Source: Kiritimatiellia bacterium
GTDB taxonomy: Bacteria; Verrucomicrobiota; Kiritimatiellia; RFP12; UBA1067
Assembly (NCBI GenBank): GCA_017450695.1
Contig: JAFSTA010000152.1
Coordinates: 1-52,428, forward strand
Direction of reading: 5' to 3'
DNA length: 52,428 bases
Part shown: positions 16,931 through 23,506 of the stretch, piece by piece
How the letters are laid out: each line of letters starts with the position of its first letter
How positions within the stretch are numbered: the stretch's first letter is position 1
Translations under genes and position numbers: made by a program
Notes under the pieces: model-generated
Told to the model about the DNA's origin: nothing
The model's input: only the letters and a program-made list of their open reading frames with translations
Databases searched by the model: none

Positions 16931-17000
16931 GGTTTCCCTTCGTCTGCACGGTTCTGTGTCGCGTCATTCTTGGCGCGACCGGCAATAGCGGCACCACCAA

Positions 17001-18008
17001 CTACCGCCTACTCACGGCAGAGACCAGCCAGTGGGGCATCGGCGGGGGAACCGGTTGGGTCCGGCAATCGTCGAACCCGGCCTCGCGCAGCCAGCCATAG
17101 AGTTCGCTATCGGAGAAGACCCAGCCCTCCGGCATGGTCAATGCCATGTTGACACCGAAGAGCGCGGAGAAGGATGGCGACGTGTGCGTGGAGTCCGTCA
17201 TCATGTCGAGCACGAAGATCTTCCCGCCGGATTTCAACGCGCGATTGGCTCGTTTCAGAATGGAGACGATGTGTTCCGGCGATTCCTGATGGAGCGCACC
17301 GAAGATCGTGACCGCGTCGTACGCGTTCTCCTCATAGACATCCGTATGGTAATCGCCGGCGCGGCATTCGACCCGCGACGCCAGCCCAGCCTGTCCGACC
17401 AGTTCTTTCGCGACCTCGGCGATCGCGGGCAGGTCAACCGTCACGAACGACGCCGAAGGATTCGCCTCCGCCATCAGCATGGCGTAGGTGCCGGGACCGC
17501 CCGCGAGATCCAACACGCGACTGCATCCGTTCAGATCCAGTAAAGGGATGACAGACTTGCCGATTCCCATCGCGCGGCCGTGCATGGAGAGGGCGAAGGC
17601 GCGTGTCCGGGTGGGATCGTCGCCGAGGTGCTTGCTGGGCGGCTCGACCGGATCCCCGTTCCTCACCAGTTGCGCGAGTTTCCCCCATAACGGATAGACA
17701 TCGTAATTGTAGCGGATCGCACGGGTCAAATCGTGGGGCGCCCCGGAAACGAGCGAAACGCTTCCCGTCCGGGTGTTCCGATAGCGATCCCCCTCCTTGG
17801 CAAGCAAGCCCACGGCGACACAGGCGTCCATCAGCAACCTAAGCCCACGCGGCGAGAACCCATGTTTCGCGGAAATCTCCGCGACGGTTGCCGCCTCCGC
17901 AGCCCCAACCAGCGAAAACAGATCGATTTCCAACGCCGCGAACAATACGGCGGAACCGTAATAGGCGCTCGCCAACTCCACAATGCCTTGCACACTCAAT
18001 TCCTTCAT
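17001..18008 (-). CDS. SAM-dependent O-methyltransferase (acetylserotonin/CrtF-type)
   Basis: The 335-residue protein has the two-part layout of plant-type and bacterial small-molecule O-methyltransferases. An N-terminal winged-helix dimerisation domain spans about residues 1-90 (FAALEIDLFSLV, HGFSPRGLRLLMDACVAVGL). The SAM-binding Rossmann domain spans about 155-335, with VLDLAGGPGTYAMLMAEANP, VTVDLPA and ALKSGGKIFVLD. Members methylate phenolic or hydroxyl groups of carotenoids, quinone-like or polyketide compounds; no substrate can be assigned here. I chose the ATG at 18008 because GGAGG lies eight bases upstream; an in-frame TTG four codons earlier falls within that site. A consensus promoter lies just upstream. 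The gene converges on the amber-split gene, with a GTCGCG/CGCGAC inverted repeat between them (about 16959-16980). Confidence 0.85.
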   Translation of the reverse strand: MKELSVQGIVELASAYYGSAVLFAALEIDLFSLVGAAEAATVAEISAKHGFSPRGLRLLMDACVAVGLLAKEGDRYRNTRTGSVSLVSGAPHDLTRAIRYNYDVYPLWGKLAQLVRNGDPVEPPSKHLGDDPTRTRAFALSMHGRAMGIGKSVIPLLDLNGCSRVLDLAGGPGTYAMLMAEANPSASFVTVDLPAIAEVAKELVGQAGLASRVECRAGDYHTDVYEENAYDAVTIFGALHQESPEHIVSILKRANRALKSGGKIFVLDMMTDSTHTSPSFSALFGVNMALTMPEGWVFSDSELYGWLREAGFDDCRTQPVPPPMPHWLVSAVSRR

Positions 18009-18035
18009 CCCAACCTCCAATCAAACGGAGACGCA

Positions 18036-18064
18036 AGTATGCAAAACACCTCCCGCCCTGTCAA
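18036..18064 (-). promoter_or_regulatory. putative promoter of the O-methyltransferase gene
   Basis: On the minus strand a perfect TTGACA (18064-18059) is followed after 17 bases by CATACT (18041-18036). The ATG is 28 bases further on. This is one of the strongest -35 boxes in the window. Confidence 0.65.
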
Positions 18065-18778
18065 GGCGATTCGTATCGTTCGGCATGATGAGTCGCCCTG
18101 CGGACCGAGCGAGTGCCCTGAACCGCGAATGGGATGCGCCATCGAAATCGGGGACAAGGATGCGGGGAATCGGCAGCCAAGTGCGGATTGAAAATTCCAA
18201 AACGTGATTATCCCCAAATTCCTCTGTTGGACAATTTGAAAACAACCACGGAATACACGGAATCTGCCGGCGAGGGCGCTTCGCGCGACCACGAAAGGAT
18301 GGTTAAATGAGGTAATTTCAAAACCACGGAATACACGGAACACACGGAATAGCAGGGTTGCGAAACACACGATTTTTCCGTGTATTCCGTGTGTTCCGTG
18401 GTTGAACAATCGATAGGCGGGAGGTTTTGCAATTGGCTCAAATGATTCAACGGTTAAATCGCCGCTGACGCGGCTTTAAATCGACCGAATCCACTCGTCG
18501 CCAGTTCGTCAATTTAACCATTTAACCATTTCAAAGCGAAGCGATTTAACTTTCCCTAGATTCCTCATCTTGGACACTTAGAAAAACCACGGAACACACG
18601 GAAAATCATTCGTTTCTTGGAACGGTGACCCCGTAAGTTCCGTACTTTCTCTGCGTACTCTGCGGCCTCAACGGCTCTGCATGAGAACCCAAACGAGGAA
18701 TCTAGGATTATTCAACCACGGAACCTACGCAACGGATAGATGAAGCTGTGGCTGTTGTTCCTGTATTCCCAGCTGGCC
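18065..18778. repeat. long intergenic repeat array (CCACGGAATACACGG type)
   Basis: No gene is seen. CCACGGAATACACGGAA and its inverse TTCCGTGTATTCCGTG recur at about 18248, 18331, 18375 and 18591. An AATTCCTCTGTTGGACAATT unit lies near 18218-18237. TTTAACCATTTAACCATTTC lies near 18515, and GCTGACGCGGCTTTAAATCG near 18464. GAACCCAAACGAGGAATC lies near 18684. Such arrays are frequent in PVC genomes. Translations rich in TEHTEYTE or HGTHGIHG that arise from them are not genes. Confidence 0.75.
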
Positions 18779-18823
18779 GGTATCACACTTTGCAAAATGT
18801 GATACCAGACAAAATGCAAAGTG
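18779..18823. promoter_or_regulatory. nested palindromes upstream of umuD, candidate operator
   Basis: Positions 18779-18806 form a 28-base palindrome in which 13 of 14 base pairs match. The arms are GGTATCACA and TGTGATACC, with an inner TTTGCAAA. The element CACTTTGCA at 18786-18794 is repeated in perfect inverse, TGCAAAGTG, at 18815-18823. The site ends 57 bases before the -35 box of the umuD promoter. A regulator site is plausible; a cruciform or relic repeat cannot be excluded. It does not match the known E. coli or Bacillus LexA boxes. Confidence 0.5.
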
Positions 18824-18879
18824 GCAAAATCGAAACTGATCATTTTCCGTGTTTTCCGTGTATTCCGCGTTTTTTCAAA

Positions 18880-18908
18880 TTGTCCAACAGAGGAATTTCG
18901 GGTAAACT
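18880..18908 (+). promoter_or_regulatory. putative promoter of umuDC
   Basis: TTGTCC (18880-18885), a 17-base spacer and TAAACT (18903-18908). The -35 box and most of the spacer belong to the dispersed repeat TTGTCCAACAGAGGAATT, so a repeat seems to have supplied half of the promoter. The leader would be about 19 bases. Confidence 0.55.
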
Positions 18909-18933
18909 AGGTTCGTTTCAAGAAATTCAAGCA

Positions 18934-19323
18934 ATGATGACCTCCAAAGCAAAAGTGTCGGGTTCCGTGGTCGCGGGATTCCCCTCGCCCGCGGAACAAT
19001 ATCTGGAGCCACCGCTTGATCTGAACGAGCTTCTGATCAAACGGCCGGCAGCCTCGTTTTTCGTGCGCGTTTCGGGCAATTCGATGATTGGCGAGGGAAT
19101 TCACGACGGCGACCTGTTGGTTGTGGACCGTTCGCTTCGCCCCGCGAGCGGTGACATCATCATCGCCTGTGTTGATGGCGACTTCACCGTGAAGACATAC
19201 CGCCGCGACAAAGCAGGGATCCACCTTGTCTCCGCAAATCCTGACTACCCAACCATCCATCTCTGTCCCGGACAAGAACTGGATTATTTCGGAAAGGTGA
19301 CAGCGTGCATACACAGGTTTTAG
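18934..19323 (+). CDS. umuD: UmuD-like self-cleaving translesion polymerase subunit
   Basis: The 129-residue protein is a LexA/UmuD-type S24 peptidase. The cleavage site is A14-G15 in VVAGFPSPAEQY. The catalytic serine is S50 in VSGNSMIGEGI and the general-base lysine is K87 in DFTVKTY. After RecA-stimulated self-cleavage, UmuD' joins UmuC to form polymerase V. The arm before the cleavage site is only about 14 residues, against 24 in E. coli UmuD. Two adjacent ATGs (18934 and 18937) are possible starts; the upstream in-frame extension is repeat-derived and is rejected. No clear ribosome-binding site is seen. A promoter and striking palindromes lie upstream. umuC follows after 138 bases. Confidence 0.9.
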   Translation: MMTSKAKVSGSVVAGFPSPAEQYLEPPLDLNELLIKRPAASFFVRVSGNSMIGEGIHDGDLLVVDRSLRPASGDIIIACVDGDFTVKTYRRDKAGIHLVSANPDYPTIHLCPGQELDYFGKVTACIHRF

Positions 19324-19461
19324 CCCGTGATCGGGCGGAGAAGCGGAAAGAGGGTAGTAGGGAATCATCGATAGCTATCGAACGCTTTCGACTGCGATCA
19401 ATTGCCGAACCACCCAACCACCCAACTACCCAACCTTGAACTTTAGGAAAGAGATGCCCCG
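19324..19461 (+). promoter_or_regulatory. umuD-umuC gap: perfect palindrome and AACCACCC tract
   Basis: TCGATAGCTATCGA (19368-19381) is a perfect 14-base palindrome. A tract of four to five AACCACCC-like heptamers follows at about 19408-19437. A second such tract precedes the heparinase-like gene at 49869-49912. AGGAAAGAG just before the umuC ATG serves as its ribosome-binding site. The gap is long for a umuDC operon; whether umuC has its own promoter is not clear. Confidence 0.45.
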
Positions 19462-20709
19462 ATGATCGGCCTCGTTGATGGAAACAATTTCTTCGTAAGC
19501 TGCGAACGCGTTTTCAACAGAAGACTCGTCGGAAAGCCCGTCGCCGTTCTCTCGAATAACGACGGCTGCTGCGTGTCTCGTTCGAACGAATTCAAGGCGC
19601 TCGGAATCCCGATGGGGACGCCGTACTTCCAGTTGCGCGAGAGGGAACGTACGGGCGAACTGATGTTCTGTTCCTCAAACTATGAACTGTACGGCGACAT
19701 ATCGCGGCGCATCATCTCGATTCTACGCGAGGAGACGCTGGAGGTGGAACAGTATTCCATTGACGAGGCGTTCATCCATCCGCCGCAAGGCGGGGAGATC
19801 AACCTCATGGAATACGGTACACGTCTTCGCGCCAAAATCCTCCGCTGGGTGGGGATTCCATGCGGGATCGGATTCGCCCCCACCAAAACGCTCGCGAAGA
19901 TCGCCAACCATTTGGCCAAGAAACAACCGGAAGGCGTATTCATCCTCCCCGACGACCCGACCCCAGTCCTTGCCACCCTCCCGGCAGAGGAGGTGTGGGG
20001 TGTCGGGCGACGTCTTTCCGCGAAACTCCACACACACGGCATCCACACGGCGGAACAACTGCGGAATGCGCCGAAGGAACGAATCCGTTCCGTAGGCGGC
20101 ATCACACTCCTGAGAACGGTCGAAGAACTCCGCGGGATTCCTTGTACCGAAGAATGGGAATACGTTGCCGATCCCGACTCGGTGTCCTGCTCGCGTTCCT
20201 TCGGTACTCCCGTCACGACACGCGAAGGAATCGCCGAATCATTGGCCTCGTTCATTACGGAGGCTGCGGCAAAACTCCGACGACACGGAATGCTCGCCGC
20301 CGGATGCAACATCTACGCGCAGACTTTCCAGAGCGGTGGCGGAGGAGAGTTCATCGAACGGACAGTCGTCTTCCACGCGCCAACAGACGCCACGAACGAA
20401 ATGCTCACGGCGGTCAGCCCGAACCTCGACGCCCTTTTCGTCCCTGGATTTCGGTACCGTAAGACGGGTGTGGTTTTCTTCGGTCTGGAGAAGGTCGGAA
20501 CGGCACGACAGCTTGATCTGTTTACCGCATCCGCCCCCTCCGAAGCATCCCCCCTCTTCCAAGCGATTGACAAAATCAACGCGCGATACGGACGCAACCG
20601 GGTGTTTTCCGCCTCATTGGGGATCGGGGAAGCATCCTGGAAGATGAAGCGAGAAAAACTCTCCAAGCGATCCACGACGCGCTGGGACGAACTCATTACC
20701 GTACGCTGA
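19462..20709 (+). CDS. umuC: Y-family DNA polymerase V catalytic subunit UmuC
   Basis: The 415-residue protein matches UmuC in length (E. coli 422) and motifs. DGNNFFVSCERVF lies at the N-terminus (D6 binds metal). LSNNDGCCVSRSNEFKALGI follows at about 30-49, then YSIDEAF with D101-E102, the remaining catalytic acids. GIPCGIGFAPTKTLAKIANH marks the palm domain, and WGVGRRLSAKLHTHGI is the helix-hairpin-helix thumb. The little-finger domain and a C-terminal DUF4113-like tail (KINARYGRNRVFSASLGI) complete the protein. It performs error-prone synthesis past DNA lesions together with UmuD'. It lies downstream of umuD on the same strand, with AGGAAAGAG before the ATG. It appears intact. Confidence 0.95.
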   Translation: MIGLVDGNNFFVSCERVFNRRLVGKPVAVLSNNDGCCVSRSNEFKALGIPMGTPYFQLRERERTGELMFCSSNYELYGDISRRIISILREETLEVEQYSIDEAFIHPPQGGEINLMEYGTRLRAKILRWVGIPCGIGFAPTKTLAKIANHLAKKQPEGVFILPDDPTPVLATLPAEEVWGVGRRLSAKLHTHGIHTAEQLRNAPKERIRSVGGITLLRTVEELRGIPCTEEWEYVADPDSVSCSRSFGTPVTTREGIAESLASFITEAAAKLRRHGMLAAGCNIYAQTFQSGGGGEFIERTVVFHAPTDATNEMLTAVSPNLDALFVPGFRYRKTGVVFFGLEKVGTARQLDLFTASAPSEASPLFQAIDKINARYGRNRVFSASLGIGEASWKMKREKLSKRSTTRWDELITVR

Positions 20710-21190
20710 AATTGACCGGTAGCCGGTTTGGGGCTAACGCCGCCGTTCTGAGTTCCGAGTTCTGAATTCCGAACGATACCTGTCGAGTACAATCGATCGC
20801 AATCGAGTGTGGCAAGTGGAGCGAACATTGCTTTCGCTACGGGGAGTCTCGGAGTTTCGGAGATAAGCCCGCTGTTCTCCAAGCCTCCCCAAGCTCTAGT
20901 AACGAAAGGACCGTTGATCCTGGATTCCTCGATTGGGTTCTCACGCAGAGCCGCTGAGGCCGCAGAGCACACAGAGAAAGTACGGAATATACGAAACTCA
21001 CGGAATTACCGTTCCATGAAACGGATGATTTTCCGTGTGTTCTGTGTATTCCGTGGTTTTTCTAAGTGTCTAAGTGTCGCTTCTCCGAAAGCCGACGGCG
21101 AGGGCGCCGTCGCTACGTAGCGGTCGCGACGGAGCGCGCCCCTCCCGATCGGAATCGCCTCACGCGCGCCGGAGGCTTTCGCTCCGCGAA
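20710..21190. repeat. intergenic repeat mosaic downstream of umuC
   Basis: No gene is seen. The block ATTGCTTTCGCTACGGGGAG, continuing to GGAGATAAG (20827-20865), recurs near 44440-44480 and inverted near 5135-5178. An inverted copy of the GAACCCAAACGAGGAATC element lies at about 20922-20942. TCCGTGTGTTCTGTGTATTC lies near 21033, and GCCGACGGCGAGGGCGCC with GGTCGCGACGGAGCGCGCC at 21092-21140. Confidence 0.65.
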
Positions 21191-21207
21191 CCCGCACTCC
21201 GTGCGGG
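21191..21207 (-). other. GC-rich hairpin after the kinase-FGE gene
   Basis: CCCGCAC (21191-21197) and GTGCGGG (21201-21207) form a perfect 7-base stem with a 3-base loop. The hairpin lies 38 bases after the stop codon and is not followed by a T-tract. Hairpins or cruciforms just downstream of the variable region are known in diversity-generating retroelement targets. It may also simply be a transcript-end structure. Confidence 0.45.
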
Positions 21208-21244
21208 ACGCCTCTCCGTCGCGCGTTTCTGTCGCTCCGCTCCC

Positions 21245-23152
21245 CTAATCGTGCGGTCCTGCGGAGCAAAGGAGGCGGAACCCGACGTAGTAGTTGCCGC
21301 GGTAGTCAGGGTCGAGCCTGCCGCGGGCCGCGGAGCGACAATTCCTCGCGCGGTCGTACCAGCCGCCGCCGCGCAACACACGGCGCGACCCCGTAGAAGG
21401 TCCGGTCGGATCAATCACGCTTTGGGACGGATACTCGCCCCACCAGTCCGCACACCACTCCCATACGTTGCCGTGCATATCGTACAGTCCCCAGTCATTC
21501 GGCTTCTTCTGTCCCACAGGATGCGTCTTATCTCCGCTGTTACCTCTGTACCATCCCATCTCGTCGAGCTTCCCGCTTCCGCCGTAGGCACCGGTCGTCC
21601 CCGCACGGCAGGCGTACTCCCATTCCGCCTCCGTCGGCAACCGCACCCCACAGTTCAACGCCGCCTTCACCTTTTGAATAAATATTTGACAGTCATTCCA
21701 CGAGACTTCCTCCACGGGAAGACTCCCTCCGGAAAACAAGCCGCCTGTGAAGTGCGACGGATTATTCCCCATCACACTTTTCCACTGCTTCTGCGTCACA
21801 GGCGTCTCGCCCATCCAGAATCCATTCGTCAAAATCACGCAGTGCTGCGTCTCGTTGTCATATCGCCCCTCCTCGGATGCGGGGCTTCCCATCGTGAACG
21901 TTCCGGGCGGACACCAGCGGAAGCGCATCTGCGCACCGCCCGGCAGGGTCATCGTCTTCGTCGTCTCCGCCTCCGACCGATTCGCCTTCGCGGTTCTCCG
22001 CTCGCCGTCCAGCTTCGTCAACGCCTCGCAATTTTCCGCATACTCCGCGAACTGGGACTTGGCGTCCGACCACAGCCGCGACTCGAAAAACATCTCGGCT
22101 TTCAGGAAGAGTTCGTTCAAATCCTTTTTCCGTTCGGCGAATCCGTCCTCGTCCGGGATCTGTTCGATGCGCATCTTCCGGATCTTCGCCTCGACACGCG
22201 CCCTTGCCGCGTCCTCTTCGGTCACCGCATTGCGTACTGACGCGGGACGGGAAGGAGGGGGTGCGGCGCCAACTGAACGCGGTCCCTTCACTGGGGCAGT
22301 CGCGCTCCCGGCGGCCAGTCCAAGAACCGCCGCGCAGGATGCGGGGCGCTCTTCCGGCCGCTTGGCTAGCCCCGCCATCACCGACGCGGCGATCCCGATC
22401 CCCTCCGGCAACGGCTCCGGCGGATTGTTCACAATCTGGTATTCGATCTGCCCCCTGAAGAACGGCGGATTCCCCGTCAGGCACTCGTACACCATCGCCG
22501 CGAACGAATAGACGTCCTGCGGGGCCTTCGGCGCGGCGCCGTTCAGCTGCTCCGGGCTCATGTAGGAGAGCGTGCCGCTCGACTGCCTCCCCGTCACCCG
22601 CGTCAGCGTCTCCTGCGCCTCCCGCGCGATCCCGAAGTCCATCACGAACGGCGTGCCGTCCTTCGCCACCATCACATTGCCCGGCTTCACGTCGCGGTGT
22701 ACCACCCTCTTCCCGTGCGCGTAGTCCAGCGCGGCGGCGACCGGCGCGAGGAGCGAAATCGCCTCCGCCTCCGTCAGCGTCCCCTTCTCCGCCAGCAGGT
22801 CTTCGAGCGTCTGCCCCGGCACGTAGTCCATCACCAGGAACGGGTTCCCGTTGTCCTCCTCGAAGGCGCGAAGCGTCACGATGTTCGGATGCGAGAGCTT
22901 CATCGCGACCAGCGCCTCCGACTTCAGCTGGTTGTACGCGCGCTTGTTCGCCACGAGGATGGACGGCAGCATCTTGACCGCGACGGGATGGTTGTCCAGC
23001 TTCTCGTCCTCCGCCAGCCACACCGAACCCATGCCGCCCTGCCCGAGCGGCCGCGTCACGAGGTAGCGCCCGGCGAGGAGTGTCCCCGCCCGTCCGCCGT
23101 CTCGCGTCACCTTGCGTTCCATCGCATCCAGATCTTCAGTCCAGTCATCCAT
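21245..23152 (-). CDS. serine/threonine protein kinase fused to an FGE-sulfatase (SUMF1) domain
   Basis: The 635-residue protein has an N-terminal Hanks-type kinase (about 28-280): GQGGMGSVW, K60 in VAVK, HRDVKPGNV (152-160), DFG (172-174) and SPEQ. A helical linker spans about 310-400. A C-terminal formylglycine-generating-enzyme-like domain (405-630) includes TMGSP, MGNNPSHF, VEEVSWNDC, RLPTEAEWEYACRAGTT and GNVWEWCADW. No signal peptide or membrane segment is seen, so the protein is probably cytosolic. The FGE fold here is likely a binding module, since such domains are common ligand-binding and retroelement-diversified modules. The last part (591-626) is a candidate variable region. I chose the ATG at 23152 because GAGGGA precedes it; an upstream TTG is in frame but has no site. 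A promoter lies 66 bases upstream. Confidence 0.92.
   Translation of the reverse strand: MDDWTEDLDAMERKVTRDGGRAGTLLAGRYLVTRPLGQGGMGSVWLAEDEKLDNHPVAVKMLPSILVANKRAYNQLKSEALVAMKLSHPNIVTLRAFEEDNGNPFLVMDYVPGQTLEDLLAEKGTLTEAEAISLLAPVAAALDYAHGKRVVHRDVKPGNVMVAKDGTPFVMDFGIAREAQETLTRVTGRQSSGTLSYMSPEQLNGAAPKAPQDVYSFAAMVYECLTGNPPFFRGQIEYQIVNNPPEPLPEGIGIAASVMAGLAKRPEERPASCAAVLGLAAGSATAPVKGPRSVGAAPPPSRPASVRNAVTEEDAARARVEAKIRKMRIEQIPDEDGFAERKKDLNELFLKAEMFFESRLWSDAKSQFAEYAENCEALTKLDGERRTAKANRSEAETTKTMTLPGGAQMRFRWCPPGTFTMGSPASEEGRYDNETQHCVILTNGFWMGETPVTQKQWKSVMGNNPSHFTGGLFSGGSLPVEEVSWNDCQIFIQKVKAALNCGVRLPTEAEWEYACRAGTTGAYGGSGKLDEMGWYRGNSGDKTHPVGQKKPNDWGLYDMHGNVWEWCADWWGEYPSQSVIDPTGPSTGSRRVLRGGGWYDRARNCRSAARGRLDPDYRGNYYVGFRLLCSAGPHD
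21275..21382 (-). other. candidate DGR variable region (C-terminus of the FGE domain)
   Basis: Residues 591-626 run from RVLRGGGW to VGFR. Positions that are usually Asn in FGE domains carry codons that could each come from AAC by changing only the A bases: TAC, GAC, CGC, GCC, GGC, CTC, GAC, TAC, GGC, AAC, TAC, TAC. The flanking codons (GCG AGG, CGC TCC GCG, GTC GGG TTC CGC) look conserved. This is the expected footprint of adenine-specific mutagenesis from a template repeat. No template repeat or reverse transcriptase is visible in the window, so it remains a hypothesis. Confidence 0.45.
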
Positions 23153-23217
23153 CTCGTTTCCCTCGGTTGATTCCGCGCGGGGCAACCGTTCCGCCCATGC
23201 CCCGCTAGAAGGTCAAA

Positions 23218-23246
23218 ATGATACCATGCGCGGGCGTTTGGGGCAA
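23218..23246 (-). promoter_or_regulatory. putative promoter of the kinase-FGE gene
   Basis: On the minus strand TTGCCC (23246-23241), a 17-base spacer and TATCAT (23223-23218), with TGG directly before the -10 box (extended -10). Confidence 0.6.
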
Positions 23247-23456
23247 GGCGGATTTGGGCTGGCGGCTCACACCGCCAGCTGAGAAGCGGGCAAGCAGATA
23301 AGCGGCGGCTGCGGCCTACATGGGACTCTCCCCCAAGTTGACTTAACAACTACGAACAGGATATAGGTAAAATATGGGCGTTTTGCACACGAAAATGGCT
23401 AATTTTAGTAAATTTTGAATTTTTCTTTAAATATGCTCCAATTCTTGTCGAAAATT

Positions 23457-23465
23457 TGGTATAAT
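23457..23465 (+). promoter_or_regulatory. extended -10 promoter of rpoD
   Basis: TGGTATAAT combines an extended -10 TGn with a perfect TATAAT (23460-23465). No good -35 box is present at 16-18 bases upstream; the DNA there is very AT-rich. The leader would be about 35 bases. Confidence 0.6.
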
Positions 23466-23506
23466 ATAACTAGCTTCTTTTGGAACTTACAAAAAGGACG
23501 TTGCTC

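Noticed and set aside
18208-18450. Short open frame with TTEHTEYTEK-like sequence
   Set aside because: This peptide pattern is the translation of CCACGGAATACACGG repeats and is a known artefact in PVC genomes.
18784-18805. CRP/FNR-type site suggested by TCACA and TGTGA near umuD
   Set aside because: The half-sites are in the reverse order (TCACA first) with a 10-base gap, unlike TGTGA-N6-TCACA.
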